This document shows positions 28,645 to 37,475 of a stretch of DNA of 64,000 nucleotides, piece by piece (positions within the stretch are counted from its first letter, which is position 1; every line of letters begins with the position of its first letter). The DNA is taken from NCBI RefSeq assembly GCF_000209165.1, contig NC_009045.1:372001-436000 (forward strand), given 5' to 3'. The position numbers were made by a program, and so were the translations under genes. Under the pieces are notes generated by a model that saw only the letters and a program-made list of their open reading frames with translations, searched no databases and was not told the origin of the DNA. The DNA comes from Scheffersomyces stipitis CBS 6054. Taxonomy: Eukaryota; Ascomycota; Pichiomycetes; Serinales; Debaryomycetaceae.

Positions 28645-30432
28645 ATGAGCACAACTTCAGCCTCTGAGGCGTATGTCGATGACAATTCATCGTGGGATTC
28701 ATTCCATTTGGACGCTCGTCTTGTTCAGGCCATCGATCAGCTTGGTTTTGAACATCCTACCTTAATTCAGGCTAGTGCGATTCCCCTAGCTTTGGAAGAA
28801 AAGAGAGATATCATAGCGAAAGCTTCTACAGGCTCTGGAAAAACTGGTGCCTATGTGATTCCAATCATTCATAACTTGCTTACGGATGCTGAGGTCGAAT
28901 CGGGAAACCATCATATAAAAAGTATAATCTTGGTGCCTACTAGAGAGTTGTCCAACCAAGTTCTCCAGTTCGTTGAAAAACTCTTGGTGTACAGCAACAA
29001 TAGAATTAATGCCATCAACTTGTCCGCTAATCTCAGTGACCAAGTTGTCAACTCGCTATTGATGAACAAGCCAGAAATCATCATCTCCACACCAGCCAAG
29101 TTGATCCAGGTCTTGGAAAAGAATGCCAATAAAGACTTGATCGATTTGTCTACTGTAAGGAACTTGACCATTGACGAAGTTGATTTGGTATTGTCGTATG
29201 GGTATCTCGAGGATTTGCAGAAGTTGGAGACCTATTTGCCCATCAAGAAGAACCTTCAGACCTTCTTGATGTCTGCTACTGTAAACGATGACCTCAATGA
29301 CTTAAAGACTAGATTTTGTTCTAGACCAGCTATTTTGAAGTTGAACGATGAAGAATCTGCTCAGAACAAGTTGATTCAATACTACGCCAGAACAACTGAG
29401 TTTGACAAGTTTTTGCTCGCATATGTCATTTTCAAGTTGAACTTGATCAAGGGGAAGACCTTGGTGTTTGTCAACAACATCGACAGAGGCTACAGATTGA
29501 AGTTGTTCCTCGAGCAGTTCGGGATCAGATGCTGTATATTGAACAGTGAGCTCCCAATTAACTCCAGATTGCATATCGTAGAAGAATATAACAAGAACGT
29601 CTACAACCTACTCATTGCTACCGACGAGACCAATGACTTCACAGTAGAAAAAGATGAAGTTGATGATGAAGAAGAAGAAGAACAAGAACAAAGCCAAGAG
29701 CAACAACAAGAAGAGAGCCAAGATAAGAAAGCTTCTTCAGCTAAGACTAAGCAATCCAAGAAGTCAAAAAAACAGAAGAAGGATACCGAATACGGTGTTT
29801 CCAGAGGTGTGGACTTCAGGAACGTAGCCTGTGTATTGAATTTTGACTTGCCTACTACGTCCAAGGCATACATCCATAGAATCGGTAGAACTGCCAGAGC
29901 CGGCAAAGCCGGTATGGCACTTTCATTCGTATTGCCCATCAAGGAAGTTGGAAAACACAAAACTGCATCTTTGTCTACAGCCAAGAAGGACGAGAAAATC
30001 TTACGTCGTATAGTAAAGCAACAGTCAAAGAACGGATTTGAAATCAAACCTTACCAGTTTGATATGAAGCAGGTGGAAGGTTTCCGTTACAGATCGGAAG
30101 ATGCGTTCCGTGCCGTGACTCAGACTGCGATCAGAGAAGCCCGTATCAAGGAGTTGAAAAACGAATTGATCAACTCTGACAAGTTGAAGCGTTTCTTTGA
30201 GGAAAATCCGCAGGACTTAGCATCGTTGAGGCACGACAAAGAATTGCATCCTACTAGAGTCCAGAGTCACTTGAAGAGGGTTCCAGACTACTTATTGCCA
30301 GAAAGCGCTAGACAAGACCCAAAGAAGATTGGATTCGTCCCATTCCACAAGAACAAAGTGCACAAGAACAGAAAGAAGAAGCCTACAGGAAGAAAGGCTG
30401 ATCCCTTGAAGTCGTTCAAGAACAGAAAATGA
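28645..30432 (+). CDS. DBP9: ATP-dependent DEAD-box RNA helicase Dbp9
   Basis: 595-residue nucleolar helicase needed for 60S subunit assembly. Visible motifs are the Q motif ([16 protein letters not shown], about 35-50), Walker A ASTGSGKT (60-67), Ia PTREL, motif II DEVD at 177-180 in place of DEAD (usual for Dbp9), motif III SAT (210-212) and motif [13 protein letters not shown]. An acidic and Gln/Lys-rich insertion (about 335-380) splits the second RecA domain just before [21 protein letters not shown], a Dbp9 feature. The basic C-terminal tail ends in [26 protein letters not shown] sites upstream agree with the role. It converges with the next gene, 175 bp between stops. Confidence 0.94.
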   Translation: MSTTSASEAYVDDNSSWDSFHLDARLVQAIDQLGFEHPTLIQASAIPLALEEKRDIIAKASTGSGKTGAYVIPIIHNLLTDAEVESGNHHIKSIILVPTRELSNQVLQFVEKLLVYSNNRINAINLSANLSDQVVNSLLMNKPEIIISTPAKLIQVLEKNANKDLIDLSTVRNLTIDEVDLVLSYGYLEDLQKLETYLPIKKNLQTFLMSATVNDDLNDLKTRFCSRPAILKLNDEESAQNKLIQYYARTTEFDKFLLAYVIFKLNLIKGKTLVFVNNIDRGYRLKLFLEQFGIRCCILNSELPINSRLHIVEEYNKNVYNLLIATDETNDFTVEKDEVDDEEEEEQEQSQEQQQEESQDKKASSAKTKQSKKSKKQKKDTEYGVSRGVDFRNVACVLNFDLPTTSKAYIHRIGRTARAGKAGMALSFVLPIKEVGKHKTASLSTAKKDEKILRRIVKQQSKNGFEIKPYQFDMKQVEGFRYRSEDAFRAVTQTAIREARIKELKNELINSDKLKRFFEENPQDLASLRHDKELHPTRVQSHLKRVPDYLLPESARQDPKKIGFVPFHKNKVHKNRKKKPTGRKADPLKSFKNRK

Positions 30433-30607
30433 GCATATAGATAAAGTGTATAGCATTCGATCGTAAACTAAAAATATTGATAATGTACATGTCTATAAAG
30501 GGAAATAGTAGATGGTGAATTAAAAATTGGAGAAAGAATGCTGATGCTGATGATGAGATTCTGGAACATTTGAGTAGCATAGTCTAGACTAACTATTTTG
30601 TGTGTAA

Positions 30608-31261
30608 TCACACTAATCTGCTCAAAATCATGTTCCACAACAAATTTGCCATACAGTTGCATGGGAACATCATCACTTGAGGAATGAAAACGAAGATACA
30701 CACAGAAACAAACGGCCAGAAGCAATAACTGTACTTCAACGACTTGATATATGAAGATCTGGTGTGTGCCGAGATTTCTCCGTGGTCCCAAAGACTATTA
30801 AGGATATTGAACACAAGCTGGAAGAGCGGAGCGCCTACTGCTTGGTCTACAATAATTCTATACACCAAGTTGTCCACCTTAACAATCAACGTATCGATCC
30901 ACACGACTGTGAAGTAGCCGTTTATGGCTCCCCAGACCATGAATTGGAACACTTTACTAAGGTTGAACTTCATCTTGGAGTACTGGTTGATCGACTGAGC
31001 CATTGCAGCTGTTGATGATCCAAGAAGAGCTGGACCAAGAACGCCATTGAAGTTGCACAATTTATCGTAGTTGAAATATATTGTCAACGATACAACAGCT
31101 TCCACAACCAAATAGATTACAAGCTTACGATGAACGCTACGAGCCATCGGATGGAAGTGGAGGTTGAGATTGGACGTGTTAGAGTCTATAACCGTCAACG
31201 GTGTGGACTTTTCCAAGTCATGGTGTTTTGGAAGATTGGTGAGTTGTATATCTGCGGACAT
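30608..31261 (-). CDS. Mpv17/PMP22-family small membrane protein
   Basis: 217 residues with four hydrophobic segments (about 47-66, 74-92, 103-125 and 178-200). The C-terminal FIPQVMMFPCNCMANLLWNM is a divergent form of the family signature, in which a proline-containing helix is followed by N-x-x-W. DQAVGAPLFQLVFNIL in the middle matches the conserved D-Q-x-x-x-x-P segment. Family members (S. cerevisiae Sym1 and YOR292C; mammalian Mpv17 and PXMP2) are integral proteins of mitochondrial, peroxisomal or vacuolar membranes, some forming non-selective channels. This copy is divergent, with the usual W-N-x-x-L-S motif kept as LLWNMILS, and I cannot assign an orthologue or organelle. ATG at 31261. 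Confidence 0.7.
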   Translation of the reverse strand: MSADIQLTNLPKHHDLEKSTPLTVIDSNTSNLNLHFHPMARSVHRKLVIYLVVEAVVSLTIYFNYDKLCNFNGVLGPALLGSSTAAMAQSINQYSKMKFNLSKVFQFMVWGAINGYFTVVWIDTLIVKVDNLVYRIIVDQAVGAPLFQLVFNILNSLWDHGEISAHTRSSYIKSLKYSYCFWPFVSVCIFVFIPQVMMFPCNCMANLLWNMILSRLV

Positions 31262-33015
31262 TATGTTACGAGAAACGGTAATGGAATGAATAGCGAGGTT
31301 TCAAAGTTGTTTCAATGTTTTGTTCGAGTTTTAATTGAAGTTGTACATAAAGTTGTCTGAACGTTTTTTCGAAAATTGTACTCAAAAATATTGACAAGTT
31401 GTAGTTTTGAATGTTTTCAAGTCGTGGTGTTGAAGCTTGATGGTTCAATAAAATTGTGACAATTTGTTAATAACAAAGTATGAGTGTGTTCCAGCTTGAA
31501 AATGGATATGAATAGACCAGGATGGAAAGAAACAAAGTGTGTATATGGAACGTTGTAGATACTGCTGTGTTTAGATATCAGAAGTAGTTTTCTTTTCGTG
31601 TTCACTGTCTTGATTTGATTGTATGTATTGTGTGGTTACAGGCTGTCAACAAAACTTGAAATAGAAAGAGAAAAAGTGCAGAATAACGAATAACGTATTT
31701 CTGAGCTTTAAAAAGTAATCTAATTCGAGCAATGACTCTCAACAGTACAACCTTTTTCGAGTCGTGAAATGCTTTACAAAGCTACGGAATCTTCAGAAAA
31801 ACACCCACTTGGAATTTGCAAAAATCACCGTGTCTAAAATTAAATTTTCGCACTTGTCAATATTGTCGCGTGTAATCAACAAGAATGTCGCTTAGATCTG
31901 GAAGTGCATCTGAAGAACATGCTTGGATGTACGGCAGAAACGAGAATAAATGTAGATCATAATGAAGGAGAACTGACACTGAAAATGGTGATGAGAATGT
32001 CAAATAGGTAAAGTCTCCTTTCAGCTGATCTTCGGTGTAGTCTGTGGTACTACCATTCCGAATATTGGTAGCGCTACTATGAATATCCTAGAGGTATTGG
32101 TTGCAACAGTCCATTTTCGGAAGTGAAAGGTCTGAACATACCTGATGGTTCAATCACGAAATCAGCTAGTTTGAGTGTTCTTTTGACTTTTCTGCCATCG
32201 AAATATGTGCCTATTTCTCTTGGGAAGATTGGTGGTGATTTCTCAAGTAGTAGTAATAGAGGCTTATGCTTTATGTAAGAGCTCATATTGCGGACGATAC
32301 TTGATTTCAGATTCAAAACCAAGTTTGCTTCCTTTGGCCCCGTTATTGTTCCGACCGTTCCACAATGGAGTGACTCATGGTAGGGTTGGAGTTGTACCTT
32401 GACACGCAAGGACGAGACCAGGGCGAAATAGTCTCTGACAATGCGAAGACACAGCCCAGAAGAGTGTCTAAAAAGAATACACACAAAATTTTTCATCTAC
32501 CTGAAGGATTTATAAGTGGTCGAAAAGTAGTTGGATAACTTTCCATTCCCAAGCGTCTTATGTATACTTAGTTGTATATTTTTGTATTAGGGTACATTGT
32601 CATATTATACAAGCAGAATATTGGTAAAAATATTCGTTTTCTCCCTTTGTCATGCTCTCATAGTGTCCTGCTCTCTCTTGTCTTATTCCCTTAGAGGCTT
32701 TGTTCTCTTGCATTTTCCCTTTTCAAGAGATGTATTTCTTAACCCCCTCTCCTCTATGGGGAACACGGAGTTGAGGCACAGAATCCCGGGCCGAATATTT
32801 TGGAGTTGGGTTCCATACGGTCCGATACCCGTTTAGGCGCGCAGCCCACGTCAAATTAGTAATGGCCTCGGGGTTACGACCGGTTGGGTTAAATACTGTG
32901 CTTCTTTCGCAATTTTTCACCGGTATGATCTTTACTACTTCTTCTCCTCTTCCCTTACTCATCTCTTGCTCAGGATACTTATGTGTTTGCATTTGTAGTT
33001 CAGCTGCTAGTTCCA
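31262..33015. other. intergenic region between Mpv17-like gene and MFS transporter
   Basis: 1.75 kb between divergent genes. The only frame worth listing is 32077-32496 (-). A 5-codon upstream ORF (ATG at 32981, TAG at 32996-32998) precedes the transporter start. Confidence 0.5.
32077..32496 (-). CDS. hypothetical small protein, uncertain
   Basis: 139-codon ATG frame. The product is moderately basic with no transmembrane segment or signal I can trust, and no domain is recognised. The second half (VKRTLKLADFVIEPSGMFRP) has an amino-acid mix that looks protein-like, and it sits in a 1.7 kb gap otherwise empty. It could be a lineage-specific gene, a relic, or chance. Confidence 0.25.
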   Translation of the reverse strand: MKNFVCILFRHSSGLCLRIVRDYFALVSSLRVKVQLQPYHESLHCGTVGTITGPKEANLVLNLKSSIVRNMSSYIKHKPLLLLLEKSPPIFPREIGTYFDGRKVKRTLKLADFVIEPSGMFRPFTSENGLLQPIPLGYS

Positions 33016-34548
33016 ATGAACAAGGAATACGTAGAGCAGCGAAATAGTGTCGATCTTGAAGACGGCACTTCATCCAAATCAACCGAGTTTGTGCAAGAGT
33101 CACCAGACGAAAAAGACCCATTTGAAGTCAGGTTTGATGGCACAGGCGATGACAAAGAGGATGCCTCGGGACTTCCGCGGTGGCACAAATGGGCCATCGT
33201 GGGTATCATCTCGTTTGGCTCATTGTGTGTCACCTGTATTTCATCTTCGTGGTCTCTATGTTCTCCCATGATCATGGAACACTATGGAATCAGCCACGAA
33301 GTGTCCATTTTGGGTATTTCCTTCTATATCTGGGGGTTGGGAACAGGTGGAATCTTCTTGTCGCCAATTAGCGAATTCCACGGCAGGAAGCTCGTGTATA
33401 TCATCGGTATATCATTGACTGTAGCTTTCATGTTTCTTTCTACTTTCTCAGAGAATATCGGTGCTGTGATGTTCGGCCGGTTCATGAGTGGTTTTGCGGG
33501 TCTGAGCTTCATGAGTGTAGCGTCTGGATCCTTTTCGGACTTGTTCAAAGCCCGTAAGACAGAAGAAGGGAAGGATTCTAACAAGGAATTGGCGTTGTCG
33601 CTTGTGCTATACTCAGTGTCTCCCTTTGTAGGGCCCGGAATCGGGCCGCTATTAGCAGGCTTCATTAACTCACACATGGACTACAGATGGACATTCTACG
33701 TATTAATAATGTGGGCAGGAACGCTTTTGATTCTAGTGGTACTCTTGGTACCTGAAACTTACGAACCAGTACTTTTAAAGAAGAAGGCTAGAAGATTGCG
33801 AAAAGAAACTGGAGACGATCGCTACTATGCTCCCTTAGAAAGAGTCAAAGTCACTTTGTACGAGAGTGTGATTGTTTCGTCCAAAAGGCCCATTCTCTTA
33901 CTTTTCAGAGACGATATGACATTTGCCTTGTGTTTCTACACGGGGTTTACCTTGGCAGTGGTATACCTTTTCTTTGTCTCATTTCCATACATCTTCACCA
34001 AGGTATATCATTTCTCGTTGGCAGCCCAGGGCATGTCTTTTCTTGGACTTATTGCAGGGATGTTAATCACATCCTTGATATCACCGTATTTTATAAATAA
34101 GATCTACATGCGCTTACTAGCCAAAAACAACAACGTCTCTAAGCCCGAGTTCAGATTTATCCCGCTTATGGCTGGGGTATTTATCGTGCCTATAGGATTA
34201 TTTATTATTGCATGGACTTCATATCCCCACATCCACTGGATTGCACCTATTTTTGGCTCTGCCATTTACGGAGCCGGCACCATTCTTGTGTTCAACGGCA
34301 TTTTTGGGTATACGGTAGAGGCTTACCGTTTGTATGCTGCTTCTGCAATGGCTACAAACTCTTTTATACGATCCTTAATGTCAGGTGTGTTCCCACTTTT
34401 TGGAAGACAGATGTACGAGGCCATGGGTATCCAATGGGCTACAACACTTCTTGCCCTCTTTGCATGTTTATTGATACCCATTCCATTCGTTTTCTTCAGA
34501 TACGGCGAGTACCTCCGTAGCAGAAGTCCCTATGCTTGGTCTCAATAA
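33016..34548 (+). CDS. MFS drug:H+ antiporter, DHA1 family (polyamine/drug type)
   Basis: 510 residues from the ATG at 33016. The longer open frame begins at a GTG and is not used. A hydrophilic acidic N-terminus of about 55 residues (SPDEKDPFEVRFDGTGDD) precedes twelve hydrophobic segments. The A motif is SEFHGRKLVYIIG between TM2 and TM3. The antiporter motif C appears as YSVSPFVGPGIGPLLAGFI in TM5, the DHA1 signature with P-x-x-G-P-x-x-G-P. RSRSPYAWSQ is the cytosolic end. The domain order and the N-terminal DPF-V motif resemble Candida Nag3/Nag4/Flu1-like and S. cerevisiae Tpo-type exporters. The substrate cannot be inferred from sequence. A short uORF lies about 18 bp upstream. Confidence 0.85.
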   Translation: MNKEYVEQRNSVDLEDGTSSKSTEFVQESPDEKDPFEVRFDGTGDDKEDASGLPRWHKWAIVGIISFGSLCVTCISSSWSLCSPMIMEHYGISHEVSILGISFYIWGLGTGGIFLSPISEFHGRKLVYIIGISLTVAFMFLSTFSENIGAVMFGRFMSGFAGLSFMSVASGSFSDLFKARKTEEGKDSNKELALSLVLYSVSPFVGPGIGPLLAGFINSHMDYRWTFYVLIMWAGTLLILVVLLVPETYEPVLLKKKARRLRKETGDDRYYAPLERVKVTLYESVIVSSKRPILLLFRDDMTFALCFYTGFTLAVVYLFFVSFPYIFTKVYHFSLAAQGMSFLGLIAGMLITSLISPYFINKIYMRLLAKNNNVSKPEFRFIPLMAGVFIVPIGLFIIAWTSYPHIHWIAPIFGSAIYGAGTILVFNGIFGYTVEAYRLYAASAMATNSFIRSLMSGVFPLFGRQMYEAMGIQWATTLLALFACLLIPIPFVFFRYGEYLRSRSPYAWSQ

Positions 34549-35394
34549 ACGTCTACTCATCAAAGCATAATATTTAAGAAATATATACAAATAAACAGCA
34601 TTAGATAATAAAAACCAATATTACAAACGGAAGTCGTTGAGAAAATCATCCTCTTTCAGTTCGAAGACGTCTCCACAACTGCCAAGGAGAAAATACCCCC
34701 ACATTGACAATCAATTTGAGGTACCAGAGGGTCCACCCCTCGAGCTCCATCTATTCCTTGCATTCCGTTGAAAGAAGGTTTGCATGACTGAATGATATTT
34801 TCCTTTGGCTGCGAAATGCCCCTCACAGAAAAAGGTATATTTAGAAGTCTGCAACATGAACTAATGCCTTATTGCTGCATCGATTGTGTAATTGTACATA
34901 TGGGCTTAGATGGGCACGTTTTTTACATCTTTGGATTCACAGCTTGTTTGCTTAGGAAAGATCGTAGATTCACAGCTAAAAGAGGCATCTGATTAGCAAC
35001 TGGTGTTGGTATTAGTCAAAAGCGCAATGGTGTGCGCAAACCCAGAACGCAATAATGTCGACTGTTTGCAACCATTTCTCAGCAAGCGGTGTGGGGCTCA
35101 CAGCCTTTTTCCAATGCAAGTCATATAATAGAAAAGCAATTGATGCTTATGCTGCTGCAGAAACTGATGGGTGTTTTGTTGGATTGTTTAGGTTAGCCCC
35201 GGGACAAATCTGTGGGGAATACCGATTAGTGACTGGAAAGTCATTCCAAGTCCTAGCATATCTAAACGATTTCCTAAGTATAGCCCCTATCTACTTACTT
35301 CTTCATAGTGGAAAACTATAAATGGTGCCATGTTTGTTTGTTTGAGGAAGAAAATTATCAAGTTGCAACGTCCAATCAACTAAAAATACACAGA
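34549..35394. other. intergenic region MFS transporter / Cwp1-like gene
   Basis: 846 bp. It contains a perfect 12-mer TGGCTGCGAAAT (34806-34817). The open frame at 35055-35321 has no recognisable feature and I do not call it a gene. Confidence 0.55.
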
Positions 35395-36207
35395 ATGTTG
35401 GCAATTCTATTCTTGTTCTTACTCACAGCTGTTTCTGCTACCAAGACCTTCGGGGTTCTTGTTATTCGTTCTGGAACGCAGTTCCAGTACGACTCGCTAG
35501 TGTCGACTAATGGTATAGTCTACCTTTCCGGTGGAAATGGTATCACTTTCCGTCTCAACGACGACGGTACCTTGTGGAACGATGCTACCAACAACCCGAT
35601 TTCTTTGGACGGTGACTATAATGTCATTGAAGGTGGTAACCCAACAAATTGGTTCTCTATTGTTGACGACAACTTAGTTTACAACGGCGTCAACTCATTC
35701 CAGGCATGCTTGGTAAAGGACAATACTTTCAGGTTATCTGTAAACTGCGTTGGCGGTATCCAAATCTTCTTGAGAGTTGTTGGTGTTCAGGATAGGAACC
35801 CAACACCTCCAAGCCCACCACCAGTCAATGGTCGTTTTGGTCTTATTTCCATCCACTCTGGATCGCAGTTCCAATTCAACCCAATCAACAAAGTGCTTAC
35901 TCATCCTCATGTTTTCTCTGTTGGTGGAGCAGACGGTTCTCCAGTGTCCTTATTCTTGAATGCAGACACTACTTTGACAGATCTGGGTGGTTTAGGTATC
36001 TACGTTGATCCTACAACTGGAGAGTTTGGACTCGTTGACCCATTTGGCCAGCTCAAGCCCACGCCTGGCTTCAGTATCAGCGAGGGCTACTTGAACTTCT
36101 CGCCAAACAATAACTGGAAGGCATGTCCCTCAGGACCTAACCAGTTCTCCTTGGCCAACAATGATTGTACAGGAGGTACTGGCATTGCCTTGAAGATCGC
36201 CCAGTAG
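35395..36207 (+). CDS. secreted Cwp1/Rhd3-like cell-wall protein with two tandem domains, no GPI signal
   Basis: 270 residues from the ATG at 35395; an upstream in-frame ATG-less extension is ignored because this start gives a clean signal peptide (MLAILFLFLLTAVSA, cleavage after SA). Two copies of the same module follow: residues about 19-130, beginning FGVLVIRSGTQFQYDSL, and about 147-270, beginning FGLISIHSGSQFQFNPI. The F-G-L-x-S-I-x-S-G opening is the hallmark of S. cerevisiae Cwp1 and Candida Rhd3/Pga29-type wall proteins. Each module ends with a Cys pair (ACLVKDNTFRLSVNC and ACPSGPNQFSLANNDC). A Pro-rich linker (TPPSPPPV) joins them. There is no Ser/Thr-rich stalk, no C-terminal hydrophobic tail and hence no GPI anchor, so it is probably secreted or wall-bound by other means. 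Confidence 0.75.
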   Translation: MLAILFLFLLTAVSATKTFGVLVIRSGTQFQYDSLVSTNGIVYLSGGNGITFRLNDDGTLWNDATNNPISLDGDYNVIEGGNPTNWFSIVDDNLVYNGVNSFQACLVKDNTFRLSVNCVGGIQIFLRVVGVQDRNPTPPSPPPVNGRFGLISIHSGSQFQFNPINKVLTHPHVFSVGGADGSPVSLFLNADTTLTDLGGLGIYVDPTTGEFGLVDPFGQLKPTPGFSISEGYLNFSPNNNWKACPSGPNQFSLANNDCTGGTGIALKIAQ

Positions 36208-36716
36208 TGGATGACGGACCCAAGACCAAGAGGCTTACGAAGACTACGAATTTTATGACACCACTATCCTAATGTTATCTTTTGCTGCTATTTTTGATCT
36301 GGCTTGCTGTTCTTGTTACAGACTTCCCATCTAATTCTCATATCATTCGTATTTCATTTTCTTTAGTTATTTTGCAGCCGATCAGGCGAAGTCTTAGCAG
36401 TGTATTTTTGAAAGAATTTTTGTGTTTCCTGGTAATATATATAATAGCAGTTGCTTGAGTATTATCTAGATATTATTCTGGGGTCGCCGGAGTTATACGA
36501 AGATGAATCCTGTGCCCCACAGAAGTAGTTTCGCGATTATGTGCCCTGGCCAGACATTGAAATGGAAATGGAACAGAAACTCATAGAAAAAATCATAGAG
36601 ACTCGATTACGTAAGCTGAATAATTCTATATAGGTCCGATATCACACCTTGTACTCAACTTGACAAACTCTTTCCAAGCTATATTCACAGCTGTGTGACA
36701 GGTCTTATCGACAGAA
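36208..36716. other. intergenic region Cwp1-like gene / HCH1
   Basis: 509 bp of AT-rich spacer carrying the 3' end of the wall protein gene and the HCH1 promoter. No other feature is recognised. Confidence 0.55.
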
Positions 36717-37244
36717 ATGGTAGTACATAACCCAAACAACTGGTATGTGAACGCGGTTTTGCACTTCTTGCATCAGCTTTTCTCCGTTTTTTTCTACTAA
36801 CTAAGTGAATTTTTCAGGCACTGGATAGACAAGAACTGTCTTCCATGGTCCAAGGACTATTTCAGAGACAATGTATTGGAAACGGAGTTTGAAAACGACG
36901 AGTACAAGATTGTGCTTACGAGTGTAGATTCGGTCAGTGGCGACTGTGACGTGACCCAGAGAAAGGGGAAAGTCTTGTGCATCTACGATATGAAGTTACA
37001 ATTTTCATTGAGTGTAGACTTGAAGGCCGAAGAAGATGAGGATAAGAACTCATTCAAGGCCAGCATATCGGTGCCAGAGTTTGTGCACGACCAGGAAGAA
37101 GACGAATATGTGTTTGAGATTTCTGCCGACGACAAGAAGGCTGAAATCAGAAAGTACTTCGTTCCAGTGTTGAAGCTGAAGTTGATGAAGTTCCAGAATG
37201 ACTTGATCGAGTCTCATGCCAAAGACGTCCAACATGCCACATAG
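36717..37244 (+). CDS. HCH1: Hch1, Hsp90 co-chaperone (Aha1 N-terminal domain only), spliced
   Basis: Exon 1 is 36717-36742 and exon 2 is 36818-37244, giving 150 residues. The joined N-terminus MVVHNPNNWHWIDKNCLPW is the conserved opening of the Aha1/Hch1 family. The protein stops after the Aha1 N-domain (S. cerevisiae Hch1 is 153 aa, Aha1 350 aa), so it is Hch1 and not Aha1. The domain binds the Hsp90 middle segment; Hch1 stimulates ATPase only weakly. The intron falls inside the Trp codon TG|G of NNW. The exon 2 frame has no in-frame ATG near its start, which confirms the splice model. It converges with VPS72. Confidence 0.93.
36743..36817 (+). other. HCH1 intron
   Basis: 75-nt intron with donor GTATGT (36743-36748), branch point TACTAAC (36795-36801) and acceptor CAG (36815-36817). 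Confidence 0.93.
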
Positions 37245-37475
37245 CTTCAGGAAACAATACAAAAGTAGTAACAAAGTAAAATAGTAAAAAACTTAAAAAG
37301 TACTGTTGTGGTCCATTCCGTCATTATATATTATAGATAAAGCTAACATTGACAATATAGCAATATGTACATATCATTATACAAGTTATAGCTGTAGGAA
37401 TAAATATGCCACAACATATCCATAACTACAGCCGAGTTGAGATTTGCTCACAACCTTTTAATAGTTGAAGTCTTT

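Noticed and set aside
35055..35321. 88-codon ATG frame upstream of the Cwp1-like gene
   Set aside because: No conserved feature, no promoter evidence, and it lies in the presumed promoter of the next gene.
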